The notes: a model not told the origin generated them from the sequence alone. Shown: positions 35,823 to 44,600, counted from the stretch's first letter. The stretch: DNA of 64,000 nucleotides from Streptomyces fagopyri (GCF_009498275.1 NZ_CP045643.1:7440001-7504000), one strand, 5' to 3'. Numbers and translations are program-made.

Positions 35823-35894
35823 TGGACGATACTGGGATTGAACCAGTGACCTCTTCCGTGTCAGGGAAGCGCTCTCCCGCTGAGCTAATCGTCC
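35823..35894 (-). tRNA. tRNA-Val(GAC), copy 3 with a different acceptor stem
   Basis: Same body and anticodon GAC as copies 1 and 2, but the acceptor is GGACGAT/ATCGTCC in place of GCGCGAT/ATCGCGC. Both changes are compensated, so the stem is intact. Confidence 0.94.
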
Positions 35895-35895
35895 T

Positions 35896-35969
35896 TGGAG
35901 GTGGAGACGGGATTTGAACCCGTGTAGACGGCTTTGCAGGCCGTTGCCTCGCCTCTCGGCCACTCCACC
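35896..35969 (-). tRNA. tRNA-Cys(GCA), CCA encoded
   Basis: Acceptor GGTGGAG pairs with CTCCACC. The anticodon arm CGGCCTGCAAAGCCG gives GCA (codon UGC). T arm CGGGTTCAAATCCCG. Discriminator T is followed by an encoded CCA (35896-35898). It lies 1 bp from tRNA-Val copy 3. Confidence 0.93.
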
Positions 35970-36009
35970 AGGAGCGCGGGGGTTCGGGTGGATCCCCCAC
36001 TGTCCTGCG

Positions 36010-36082
36010 AGCGGACGACCAGGTTCGAACTGGCGACCTCAACCTTGGCAAGGTTGCGCTCTACCAACTGAGCTACGTCCGC
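36010..36082 (-). tRNA. tRNA-Gly(GCC)
   Basis: 73 nt. Acceptor GCGGACG pairs with CGTCCGC. The anticodon arm CAACC-TTGCCAA-GGTTG gives GCC (codon GGC, very common in this genome). First transcribed of the five-tRNA group. Its promoter should lie at 36083-36150, where a pabB promoter on the other strand begins. Confidence 0.95.
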
Positions 36083-36238
36083 TTGTCGTTTCCGGTCGGC
36101 TTGCGCGTCCCGGCGACGTGTTGAACTCTAGCGGATTCCCGGGCCAGTACAAAAACGCGTTTGCGCAGCGTGCTGCGGTCTGTCCGCCCGAGGACACGGT
36201 CAGGGCACCCGCGGGTCACCCGTCCTACACTCGACTGC

Positions 36239-37278
36239 GTGCTCGACCTCCCTCCTCTCGCCCGCTTCGGTGACCTCGTCGCGACCGGTCTCCTCGACGT
36301 CACCGGCGACCCCGCGGCCCTTGACTCCACCGGCTTCTGGGCCGTCTCGGCAGACTTCGAGGGGCGTCTGGTCTGCGCCCGGTTCGCCGACGTACGGCGC
36401 GAACCCGTGCCCGCCCCCGTGCCCGGCCGGTGGCGCGGACCGGCCGCCGGTGACTGGACGTCGTCCCTCGACCGCGCCGCGTACACGCGGGGTGTCCGCC
36501 GCATCCGCGACCACATAGCCGCGGGCGATGTCTACCAGACCAACCTCTGCCGCGTGCTGTCCGCGCCGCTCGCCCCCGACGCCGACCTGGACGACCTGAC
36601 CGCCCTGCTGGCCCGCGGCAACCCCGCCCCGTACGCGGGGACCGTCCGACTGCCCGGGCACGGCGTCGAGACGGCCACCGCCTCACCCGAACTCTTCCTG
36701 CGCCGCACCGGCCGCACGGTCGAGTCCGGCCCGATCAAGGGCACCGGACGCACCGAGGCCGACCTGCTGCCGAAGGACCACGCCGAGAACGTGATGATCG
36801 TCGACCTGGTCCGCAACGACCTCGGCCGGGTCTGCGCCACCGGCAGCGTGACCGTTCCCGATCTGTGCGCCGTCGAGAAGCATCCCGGGCTCGTGCACCT
36901 CGTCTCCACCGTCCGCGGCGAGCTGCGCGAGGACGTCGGCTGGCCCGGGCTCCTCGCCGCCGCCTTCCCGCCCGGCTCGGTCACCGGAGCCCCCAAGGCC
37001 AGCGCCCTGCGGATCATCGACGCCCTGGAGACCGCCCCGCGCGGCCCCTACTGCGGGGGCATCGGCTGGGTCGACGCCGACCGCGGCACCGGAGAACTCG
37101 CCGTCGGCATCCGCACCTTCTGGGCCGACCGGGAGGAGGGGGTCCTTCGGTTCGGGACCGGCGCGGGCATCACCTGGGGCTCCGACCCCGAGGGCGAGTG
37201 GCGCGAGACCGAGCTGAAGGCGTCCCGACTGCTCGCTGTAGCGTCGGGAGCATTCGAGGTGAATGAAGGGATCCTGAC

Positions 37279-37282
<4 letters not shown>
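36239..37282 (+). CDS. pabB: Aminodeoxychorismate synthase component I (chorismate-binding)
   Basis: 347 aa from GTG at 36239. A -10 TACACT at 36226-36231 puts transcription start on this GTG, so a leaderless mRNA is likely, and the longer upstream frame is rejected. The chorismate-binding core is clear: GDVYQTNLCR, SPELFLRR, PIKGTGRTE, HAENVMIVDLVRNDLG, and GSVTGAPKASALRIIDALE. The chain is shorter than TrpE, and it overlaps pabC by GTGA, which supports PabB over anthranilate synthase. With a PabA glutaminase it makes 4-amino-4-deoxychorismate for folate. PabA is not in this window. Confidence 0.92.
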
Positions 37283-38156
<874 letters not shown>

Positions 38157-38328
38157 GGCGGTCGGGCCGGCCCACGCGCTCCACCGTCCGGAGCCGCAGG
38201 CCCGGCCCGGCCGCCGCCGACGGGCGGCCTCGCCCCGGCGGCCGACTGCCCGCCGGCGGACGCGAACGGTTCCGCGGCGGCCGTAAATCGGGATGACGAG
38301 GGACGGCGGGGCGGGTAGAACACCCCTG

Positions 38329-39153
38329 ATGACCACCACCCTGCGGCCGACCGAGCCGCTTCAGCGCGGAGCCGACGGGGCGCTGTCCCGTCACTACCAG
38401 GTGTGCGTGAACAGCCGCCCCGTGGGCCGGATCCATCTCTCCACCCACCCTGAGTACGGGCCCACCGTGGGCCGGATCGAGGAGCTGGGCATCGACGAGC
38501 CGGACCGCGGCCGGGGCCGGGGCACGGTGGCCGTGCTCGCGGCCGAGGAGGTGGCGCGGGGCTGGGGCTGCGGGCGCGTCGAGACCTCGGTGCCCGGTGA
38601 CGCGAGGGCCGCGCTCCGGCTCGCCACGACGCTGGGATACGCCCTCAGCAACCGCAACATGACGAAGCCCCTGGACGGGCCGCCGCCCGCGCTTCCCGCC
38701 GGGAGCGTCGCACGGCCCATGACCGAGGCCGAGTACGTTCCCTGGCTGGCCCGCGAACGCGAGGCCTTCGCCGCCGCCCTGATCGCGTGGGGCGTACCGG
38801 AGGCGGAGGCGTACACCAAGACCGACCAGGGGCACGCCAGGTTCCTGCCGGACGGCCTGGCCAGCGAGAACACGCTGATCAGCGTCCTGGAGCAGGAGGG
38901 AACCCCGGTCGGCACGCTGTGGGTGGGACTGTGGCCGGACATGGCGTACGTGCTCGACGTCGAGGCCGACGCCGCGCACCGGGGCTGCGGTCACGGGCGC
39001 GCCCTGATGCGGGTCGCGGAGGCCCAGGCCGTGGCCGGCGGACGGGACCGTATCGGCCTCAACGTGTTCGCGGGCAACACCGCCGCCGAGAAGCTCTACG
39101 AGTCGCTCGGCTACACGACGAGCTCGTACCACCTCTACAAGAACCTGCTCTGA
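38329..39153 (+). CDS. Tandem-GNAT acetyltransferase
   Basis: 274 aa from ATG at 38329. TAGAAC at 38316-38321 is a likely -10, so the mRNA is leaderless; the in-frame ATG at 38293 lies before it. Two GNAT halves are visible: IEELGIDEPDRGRGRGTVAV (about 45-64) and VLDVEADAAHRGCGHGRALM (about 206-225) with NVFAGNTAAEKLYESLGY. Double-GNAT proteins acetylate mycothiol precursors or antibiotics among other things, but this one lacks features that single out a substrate. It is convergent with a DsbA-like gene 5 bp away. Confidence 0.85.
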   Translation: MTTTLRPTEPLQRGADGALSRHYQVCVNSRPVGRIHLSTHPEYGPTVGRIEELGIDEPDRGRGRGTVAVLAAEEVARGWGCGRVETSVPGDARAALRLATTLGYALSNRNMTKPLDGPPPALPAGSVARPMTEAEYVPWLAREREAFAAALIAWGVPEAEAYTKTDQGHARFLPDGLASENTLISVLEQEGTPVGTLWVGLWPDMAYVLDVEADAAHRGCGHGRALMRVAEAQAVAGGRDRIGLNVFAGNTAAEKLYESLGYTTSSYHLYKNLL

Positions 39154-39158
39154 CGGCG

Positions 39159-39677
39159 CTACTCGCTCCCGGCCAGCAGTCGGTCGGCGATCTCCTCGAC
39201 GCGCTCGCGCAGGCCCTCCCGGCTCTTGCCGCCGTCGAGCCGTTCGCCGCCGATGACGTACGTGGGGGTGCCGGTCAAACCGATGGCCTTGCCCTCGGCC
39301 TGGTCGGCGTCGACGATCAGGATGTGCCGTCCGTCGATCAGCGCGGTGTCGAACTCCTCCGCGTCCAGGCCGAGTTCACGGGCGACATCGATCAGGAAGG
39401 GCTCGCCCAGGCGGTCCAGCTCCTCGACACGGGCGAGCACCGCCTCGACGTACGGCCAGGACCGGCCCTGCTCCGCGGCCTCCTCGGCGGCCTGCGCGGC
39501 GGCGAAGGCGTGCCGGTGCTTCTCCAGTGGGAAGTGCCGCAGCCGCAGCTCCAGCCGGTCGCCGTAGCGGGCGCGCAGCGCGCGCAGGTCGTCGAGGGCG
39601 TCGCGGCAGTCGGGGCACTGGAGTTCGCACCAGACGTCCAGGACGGCGGTGGTGCGGGCTGCGGAGGAGTCGTTCAT
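39159..39677 (-). CDS. DsbA-family thioredoxin-like protein
   Basis: 172 aa from ATG at 39677. The redox motif CPDC (about 21-24, after VWCELQ) is preceded by another Cys, and the cis-Pro loop reads GLTGTPTYVIGG near the C-terminus. Helical insertion between (FAAAQAAEEAAEQGRSWPYVEAVL) matches DsbA/FrnE proteins. No signal peptide is seen, so it is probably cytoplasmic, with a role in thiol-disulfide or mycothiol redox. The 3' end nearly abuts the convergent acetyltransferase gene (5-bp gap), so any terminator lies within coding sequence. Confidence 0.85.
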   Translation of the reverse strand: MNDSSAARTTAVLDVWCELQCPDCRDALDDLRALRARYGDRLELRLRHFPLEKHRHAFAAAQAAEEAAEQGRSWPYVEAVLARVEELDRLGEPFLIDVARELGLDAEEFDTALIDGRHILIVDADQAEGKAIGLTGTPTYVIGGERLDGGKSREGLRERVEEIADRLLAGSE

Positions 39678-39883
39678 GTCCCCAGTCTCCCAGTCCCGGG
39701 CCGGGCGGCCCACACGGGACCGAGGGGGCGCCGGCCGGTGGCGTGCGCACCGGGACCTGCGGAGGACCCCGACCCGGAGATGTCCCTGAGGTATGCCCGG
39801 AGCATGGCATATCGGGCGCGAGGCGGTGCAGGATGGAAGGGACGAACCGCCCCCGCCCCGTCAGCCCTGCCCTGGAGGACCGG

Positions 39884-40330
39884 ATGATTGCCGAGACCGT
39901 CTGTTCCGCCGTCTCCGCCGCCGGCCTGGGCATCGCCGCGGTCACGGCCTACCGCAAGCGCTTCCTCTCCGCCGCCCGCATCGCCGCCTACGCGCTGGTG
40001 CCGGTGGGCCTGGTGATGACAGGGGTGGTCGGCTGGCTGGCCGACACCGCGTTCAGCCCGACCGCGTGGGCGGGCTTCGCCGTGCTCGCCGCCGCCTGGC
40101 TGCTGTTCATGACGGTGCGGGCCGTGGAGCGGCGCGGCGGCGGAACGCGCAAGGAACGGCGGGCGGCGGCCCGGGCCGACCGGCGTGAGGCGGTGGCCCC
40201 CGCCGCCTCGGCGCCCTCGCTGAGCCAGGGTTCCCGTCCGGCCGCGCGCCCCGCGACGACCCCCCGGGCCTCCGGCGCCGGCGACGACTTCAGCGACATC
40301 GAGGCCATCCTGAAGAAGCACGGCATATGA
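39884..40330 (+). CDS. Small two/three-helix membrane protein with charged C-terminal tail
   Basis: 148 aa from ATG at 39884 (TGGAGG upstream). Hydrophobic segments at about 3-22, 33-53 and 61-78 are followed by an Arg/Ala-rich cytosolic tail (RKERRAAARADRREA) and a distinct C-terminus, FSDIEAILKKHGI, which looks like a short docking helix. No family was recognised. It is divergent from the DsbA-like gene and precedes a very small membrane-protein frame (40492). Confidence 0.75.
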   Translation: MIAETVCSAVSAAGLGIAAVTAYRKRFLSAARIAAYALVPVGLVMTGVVGWLADTAFSPTAWAGFAVLAAAWLLFMTVRAVERRGGGTRKERRAAARADRREAVAPAASAPSLSQGSRPAARPATTPRASGAGDDFSDIEAILKKHGI

Positions 40331-40491
40331 CGGTGCGCACGGTCCGAAGCGACACGTGGGATCATGCGGGTCGCGGAAACGATCACGTTCGTTCCTGCTC
40401 ATCGCGGATATCGCGGATATTGGCGAACTCCCTGTCATCCCTGGCGTGTTGATCGCGAAGCGGGTGGTGGCTGCGTCATCATCGCCGCGAG

Positions 40492-40644
40492 ATGCTGGAC
40501 ACAACACAGAGCGACCCCGCCGCGCCGCCCGAGGAACGGCGAGGTTGTCTCTTCGCACTTTCCCAGCCACCGCTGATGATCTTCCTGGCGGTGATCGGCT
40601 GTCTCCTGCTCATGGCTTCGCTGCACGACCTGCTGCTGCTCTGA
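40492..40644 (+). CDS. 50-aa single-helix membrane protein
   Basis: ATG at 40492 to TGA at 40644. The chain has a polar start (LDTTQSDPAAPPEERRG), then one long hydrophobic segment (PPLMIFLAVIGCLLLMASL) and ends HDLLLL. The hydrophobic block with Arg before it obeys the positive-inside rule, and the third positions are mostly G/C. The ribosome site is weak. A 9-bp direct repeat (ATCGCGGAT, 40401-40418) lies upstream. Function unknown. Confidence 0.5.
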   Translation: MLDTTQSDPAAPPEERRGCLFALSQPPLMIFLAVIGCLLLMASLHDLLLL

Positions 40645-41063
40645 GCCGTACACGGAGCCCCTGGCGTCACCCGCCGAGGGCTCCGTAGCCCGCCGCCCGC
40701 GTGCCCGCCCAGCCCGTCGGCCGTCCAGCCCGCACCCGTCCCAGCCACCCGCTCGTCCGGGCGGCCGCCTGCCCAGCCGCCCGCCCGTCCCGGGCCCGGT
40801 CGGTCCGGGGGGTCTCGTGTGTCCGGTCTGCCGTCCGCAGCGAGTCTCGTGCGTGCGGTTTCCCGTCCGTCCCGGGTCCCGCCCGTGCGGTCTGCTGTCC
40901 GCCCTGGGTCCCGCCCGTGCGGCCCGTCGCCTTTCCAGCCACCCCGTCTCTCCGGGGCCCCGCCCGTACCGGGTCCCGCCCGTCCTGGTCCGCCCGACCG
41001 CAGGTCGTCACGCGTGGGTTCGTCTCCGTCGGCCCGCTCGTCGGAGGCGTCCAGGCGCACGCC
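40645..41063. repeat. Intergenic region with 32-bp degenerate repeats
   Basis: 419 bp between the 50-aa gene and the CGNR gene. Units beginning GTGCGG and ending GGGTCCCGCCC start at 40853 and 40885 (32 bp each, about 24 matches), with a third partial at 40917. CCGCCCG/CCAGCC motifs fill the rest. No gene is supported on either strand. Confidence 0.55.
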
Positions 41064-41621
41064 TCAGCCCGCCGCTTCCTTCCGGCGTGCCCGGTACGCG
41101 GCCACGTGGAGCCGGTTTCCGCACGTCCGGCTGTCGCAGTAGCGGCGCGAGCGGTTGCGTGAGAGATCCACGAACGCACGCCGGCAGTCCGGCGCCTCGC
41201 AGCGTCGCAGACGGTCCTGTTCTCCCGCGACCACGAAGAACGCCAGCGCCATCCCGCAGTCGGCGGCGAGGTGGTCGGCGACCGAGGCGCCCGGCGCGAA
41301 GTAGTGCACGTGCCAGTCGTAGCCGTCGTGGTCGGTGAGACGGGGCGTGGTGCCCGCGGCGGCGACCAGCTCGTTGATGAGCCCCGCGGCGATCCGCGGT
41401 TCGTCGGCGGCGAAGACCCCGGCGAACCGGGCACGGACCCCGCGCACGGCCGCGAGATCCTGCTCCGACAGCACACCGACATCACTGATTTCGTGCTTTC
41501 GTACGAAATCGGCGAGGGACGGGACGTTCGCGAGTCCGTCCGCCGTGTCGTCCTCCGGCGCGGTGTTCACCAGATCCACCACGGTGTCGAGGGCGCACCG
41601 GGTGTCGTGGGTGATCAGCAC
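41064..41621 (-). CDS. CGNR zinc-finger (ABATE-type) protein
   Basis: 185 aa from GTG at 41621 (GGGAG upstream). The N-terminal two thirds match the stress-induced ABATE-like helical domain (RCALDTVVDLVNTAPEDD, VLSEQDLAAVRGVRARFAGVF). The C-terminal zinc finger reads CEAPDCRRAFVDLSRNRSRRYCDSRTCGNR, giving the four Cys and the CGNR name motif. Members are thought to be DNA-binding regulators. It is transcribed leftwards from the 360-bp gap that also holds the 3' end of ssgB. Confidence 0.85.
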   Translation of the reverse strand: MLITHDTRCALDTVVDLVNTAPEDDTADGLANVPSLADFVRKHEISDVGVLSEQDLAAVRGVRARFAGVFAADEPRIAAGLINELVAAAGTTPRLTDHDGYDWHVHYFAPGASVADHLAADCGMALAFFVVAGEQDRLRRCEAPDCRRAFVDLSRNRSRRYCDSRTCGNRLHVAAYRARRKEAAG

Positions 41622-41981
41622 GTTTTGCTCCCTGGCCTGAAGGTCGGGCGGCCGCCCGCCGATGCTGGCCGATGGTAGTGGCTTCCCGGGCGCGGGGGAG
41701 CGGGGAACGGCCCGTCCGCACGGCACGGTGCGGCCGGGCGTGGGTGTGTACACCGCGTGACCGGGCGCGGTGCACACCGCGTGACCGGGCGAACGACTAC
41801 GGTGCCCGGCGCTCAGCACACCGACACCGTCGCCGCGGAAGTCCGCGGCGACGGCGCCGGTGTTCCTGCTCTGTGCGGTTGTGCCACATGCTGTCGTGCC
41901 TAACTCGGTTGTGCCCTATGCGGTTGTGTAAGCCCGAGCCGTCTCCCCGAGTGGACGGCGCCGGGCGGCTCTGTGGGGTCG
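41622..41981. other. 360-bp intergenic region with 12-bp hairpin and short repeats
   Basis: Between CGNR (downstream) and ssgB (upstream), both minus. A perfect 12-bp stem (41827-41838 with 41843-41854, AAGT loop) probably terminates ssgB. CACCGCGTGACCGGGCG occurs twice (about 41751 and 41775), and CGGTTGTG three times (41877, 41906, 41921). Confidence 0.55.
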
Positions 41982-42395
41982 CTAGCTCTCGGCCAGGATG
42001 TGTGAGAGCTCCGTGTCGAGATCGAAGTGCCGGTGTTCCGTGCCCGGGGGCACGGCGGCGTCCGTTCGCTTCAGGAAGGACTCCAGGGCCCGCGCCGGGG
42101 CCTCGAGCAGAGCCTCGCCCTCCGGGGAGCTCAGGGCGATGCATACGACGCCCTGACCATGACTTCGGGACGGCCAGACTCGGACGTCGCCGGTACCGGT
42201 GGGCCGATGGAGGCCCTCCGCGAGGAGGTCGCGGGCGAACACCCACTCGACAGTTTCCTCGGCTCCGGTGTGGAAGGTGGCGTGCACGGCGTAGGGATCG
42301 GCCGTGTCATACCGCAGTCCTGCGGGAACAGGCAGTGAGGACTCGCTCGACACAACGAGGCGCAGGTGCAGCTCGCAGCTGACCGTGGTGTTCAT
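41982..42395 (-). CDS. ssgB: Sporulation-specific cell division regulator SsgB
   Basis: 137 aa from ATG at 42395. The sequence (NTTVSCELHLRLVVSSES, YDTADPYAVHATFHTGAEE, WPSRSHGQGVVCIALSSPEG) is the nearly invariant SsgB of streptomycetes, recognised from memory, and the length is exact. SsgB is a SALP family protein that marks septum sites in aerial hyphae and helps bring FtsZ there during sporulation, with SsgA. Upstream on its strand, GTTT-N14-GGTGGC resembles the sigma-H/sigma-B class of promoter. Neighbours are unrelated to division. Confidence 0.95.
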   Translation of the reverse strand: MNTTVSCELHLRLVVSSESSLPVPAGLRYDTADPYAVHATFHTGAEETVEWVFARDLLAEGLHRPTGTGDVRVWPSRSHGQGVVCIALSSPEGEALLEAPARALESFLKRTDAAVPPGTEHRHFDLDTELSHILAES

Positions 42396-42586
42396 AAGCG
42401 CCAGGGCCTTTCGCTCAGTGTGCGCTCGGGGATTCGCACGTCGGCGAAATCGACATGCCACCTACGGTGCCGTTGTAAACCCCTCTGAGTGTTTTGCGTG
42501 CCTTTACGTAACTCATCCGGCCGAGGGTGCCTTCGCCGGATAGGGCCATTCCGGTGACCGGTTTCTCTCGGGTAGGGTTTGGTCGT
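42396..42586 (-). promoter_or_regulatory. ssgB upstream region with a sigma-H-like promoter candidate
   Basis: On the minus strand GTTT (42480-42477), 14 nt, then GGTGGC (42462-42457) approximates the GNNT-N14-16-GGGTAY pattern of the Streptomyces stress sigma factors, about 60 bp before ssgB ATG. The right end (42573-42578, TAGGGT) is the likely -10 of the divergent gene at 42587. Confidence 0.4.
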
Positions 42587-43021
42587 ATGAATACGGGGAG
42601 TGACGAGCTGGGCGAGGTCGCCATGACCGATGACGAGGGGAAGCCCGAGCAGCCGCTCGGTTCGCGGGCGCCGGAATTCATCAAGGCGCGACGCGCGCTG
42701 CACGTGAGCTGGCAGGTGGGCGTTTTCGTCGTGGGGCTCGCGGTGGTCGTCGCGGGCGTGATCATGCTTCCGCTGCCGGGTCCCGGCTGGCTGGTGATCT
42801 TCGGCGGCATGGCGATCTGGGCGACCGAGTTCGTCTGGGCGCAGCTGGTGCTCCGCTGGACGAAGCGCAAGGTCACCGAGGCGACGCAGCGTGCGCTGGA
42901 CCCTGCGGTCCGTCGGCGCAACATCATCCTCACGTCCGTCGGTCTGGTGATCGTCGCGGCCCTCTGCGCCGTCTACCTCTGGAAGTTCGGCTTCGAGATG
43001 CCCTGGAACATCAAACAGTGA
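42587..43021 (+). CDS. PGPGW-motif (TIGR02611-type) membrane protein
   Basis: 144 aa from ATG at 42587, 8 nt after a -10 TAGGGT, so probably leaderless. A polar N-terminus precedes helix 1 (VGVFVVGLAVVVAGVIML) and the hallmark LPGPGWLVIFGGMAIWATEF, then a cytosolic amphipathic stretch (RWTKRKVTEATQRALDPAVRRR) and a last helix. The family is found in actinobacteria and is uncharacterised. It is divergent from ssgB. A tRNA-Val follows about 106 bp downstream. Confidence 0.85.
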   Translation: MNTGSDELGEVAMTDDEGKPEQPLGSRAPEFIKARRALHVSWQVGVFVVGLAVVVAGVIMLPLPGPGWLVIFGGMAIWATEFVWAQLVLRWTKRKVTEATQRALDPAVRRRNIILTSVGLVIVAALCAVYLWKFGFEMPWNIKQ

Positions 43022-43127
43022 CAAAGAGTGACAAGAAGTAGGGAGAGGGTGACGCCGGAGCCGGGCCCGAGGGCCTTCGGCCGGTCGGAGTCACCCCCTG
43101 ACATGGGGTAATGTTCTCCCTGCGCCC

Positions 43128-43199
43128 GGGCGATTAGCTCAGCGGGAGAGCGCTTCGTTCACACCGAAGAGGTCACTGGTTCGATCCCAGTATCGCCCA
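43128..43199 (+). tRNA. tRNA-Val(CAC), copy 1
   Basis: 72 nt. Acceptor GGGCGAT pairs with ATCGCCC, discriminator A. Anticodon arm CTTCG-TTCACAC-CGAAG gives CAC (codon GUG). T loop TTCGATC. A possible -10 TAATGT is at 43109-43114. A terminator hairpin follows. Confidence 0.95.
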
Positions 43200-43209
43200 C
43201 TTGCACGGT

Positions 43210-43248
43210 AGGCGGCCCAGATCCACGGATTCGTGGACAGGGCCGCCT
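43210..43248 (+). terminator. Terminator after tRNA-Val(CAC) copy 1
   Basis: AGGCGGCCC (43210-43218) pairs with GGGCCGCCT (43240-43248), with an inner stem TCCAC/GTGGA in the loop. It lies 10 bp after the tRNA. Confidence 0.75.
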
Positions 43249-43589
43249 TCGTCGTTCCCGTGCCAGGTCGCAACGGGTCACGCCACTCTGTGTGACGTCT
43301 CGATGGCGGGTACCGGGGGATCTCGGCCACGTGGGGACGTGTGCCCGTGCAGCGCGGCGACGGCGACGGTGCTCGGTGCGGGCGCTCCCGGCGGGCTGCC
43401 GGTCGCGTGCGGGGCACCCCGGCGCGGTGACCGCGCTTCTGCCCGTGGTGAACGAGACGGGTGAGGTTCGACGGGGCCCGTGCTGTCCGCCCCTCGGGGG
43501 GTGACCCGCCGTCAGTCCTCGCCTCGGCTCATCGCGACCACCTCCCCGGCGTCCTCCCCCCCGGGTCCGGTCGGCCGCGGACATCCTGA
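43249..43589. other. 341-bp stretch without an identifiable gene
   Basis: Frames here are short and their translations are Arg/Pro-rich. Third-position bias is not consistent in any frame. A stop codon (43587-43589) precedes the coding-like remnant that follows. Confidence 0.4.
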
Positions 43590-44036
43590 CGCCCGAAGAG
43601 CAAGAGGAAGACGGACTTCCAGGATTATGTGGCCTTTTGGGAGAAGTCCCGTCCGGGCGAATTTCAGAACACTGTCGGCTTCTTGCGGAAGTACGACAAG
43701 AGAGGAGTGCCGCTCGGCCTCGGGCCGTGGACGGACGCGGGGAATTCCGGAGTCGAGAAGGCCGACGGGCCGACGGAAATGCAACTCGGTATTCCGGTCC
43801 GGCCCGACACGATGTCACTTGTCGTCGGCGAGAGGGTATTTGAGAAGGAGGCCATCGCGCCGAAGCGGGCCCGGACCCGGGACGGGTACTTCGCCGGCCT
43901 GGCGGCCATCCGCGACGCTCGGGCGGGACGTCCGGCGGCGGACCACTCCGACGGGACGGACGCGGTGGTGGCCGTCTGCCCGTCACTCCGTCAGATCGCC
44001 CTCGTCCTCGCACCCGCGGACCGGCACACTCGGTCC
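43590..44036 (+). pseudogene. Coding-like remnant lacking a start, unidentified protein
   Basis: After a stop at 43587-43589, a frame with natural-looking composition runs on (DFQDYVAFWEKSRPGEFQN, then VGFLRKYDKRGVPLGLGPW and MQLGIPVRPDTMSLVVGE). It has more Lys, Phe and Tyr and more A/T-ending codons (GAT, TAT, TTT, ATT, CAA) than its neighbours. No ATG opens it; GTG at 43629 has no ribosome site. The frame stays open into the polyketide-cyclase-like gene, whose own start is at 44037. It may be the truncated end of a transferred gene between the two tRNA-Val copies. The protein family was not recognised. Confidence 0.35.
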
Positions 44037-44483
44037 ATGGACTGGTGTCACTACCGCTTCCGCAGCCTGTGGGCCCTGCCCGCGCCCCCCGCCGACGTCT
44101 ACCGCGCTCTCCAACAGGCCGAGGACTACCCGCACTGGTGGCCCCAGGTCCGCGAGGTGCGCCCGGCCGACGAACGGAGCGGCACCATCCGTATCCGCTC
44201 CTTCCTGCCGTACGACCTGGTGTTCACCGCGCGTGAGGTACGGAGCGACCCGGTCGCCGGGGTCCTGGAGATAGCGATGTCGGGTGACGTCGAGGGCTGG
44301 GCCCGCTGGACCCTGTGCCCCGACGGGCCCGGCACCCGTGCCCGCTACGACCAGGAGGTCGACGTGCGCAAGCCCCTGCTGCGGCGGCTCGCGGTGCCGG
44401 GACGGCCCCTCTTCCGCCTCAACCACGCGCTGATGATGCGTGCCGGACAGCGCGGACTGAGGGCGACTCTGCGAGCGGTTTGA
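44037..44483 (+). CDS. SRPBCC/polyketide cyclase-like protein
   Basis: 148 aa from ATG at 44037. It begins HYRFRSLWALPAPPADVYRALQQAEDYPHWWPQV, the typical START/SRPBCC opening with a Trp pair, continues with IRIRSFLPYDLVFTAREV and ARWTLCPDGPGTRARYDQEV, and ends in the long C-terminal helix. Such helix-grip proteins bind hydrophobic ligands; real cyclase activity cannot be claimed. Upstream sequence in the same frame looks like a different protein, so the internal ATG is preferred. A tRNA promoter overlaps its stop. Confidence 0.82.
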   Translation: MDWCHYRFRSLWALPAPPADVYRALQQAEDYPHWWPQVREVRPADERSGTIRIRSFLPYDLVFTAREVRSDPVAGVLEIAMSGDVEGWARWTLCPDGPGTRARYDQEVDVRKPLLRRLAVPGRPLFRLNHALMMRAGQRGLRATLRAV

Positions 44484-44509
44484 ACGACACCCGCCTGGAC
44501 CTGTATTGT
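44480..44509 (+). promoter_or_regulatory. Promoter of tRNA-Val(CAC) copy 2
   Basis: TTGAAC (44480-44485), 18-bp spacer, TATTGT (44504-44509), 13 bp before the tRNA 5' end. It is a good housekeeping-type promoter, and its -35 overlaps the stop codon of the preceding gene. Confidence 0.7.
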
Positions 44510-44522
44510 TCAGTGCGTTCCC

Positions 44523-44594
44523 GGGCGATTAGCTCAGTGGGAGAGCGCTTCGTTCACACCGAAGAGGTCACTGGTTCGAACCCAGTATCGCCCA
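44523..44594 (+). tRNA. tRNA-Val(CAC), copy 2
   Basis: 72 nt. Same acceptor and anticodon arm as the copy at 43128, with two differences: GTGGGAGAG for GCGGGAGAG in the D arm and TTCGAAC for TTCGATC in the T loop. Anticodon CAC (codon GUG). Confidence 0.95.
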
Positions 44595-44600
44595 CCGGGA

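Noticed and set aside
43128..44594. Integrated element bounded by tRNA-Val attachment sites
   Set aside because: Both tRNAs are complete with own terminators and differ from each other. No integrase, excisionase or replication gene lies between them.
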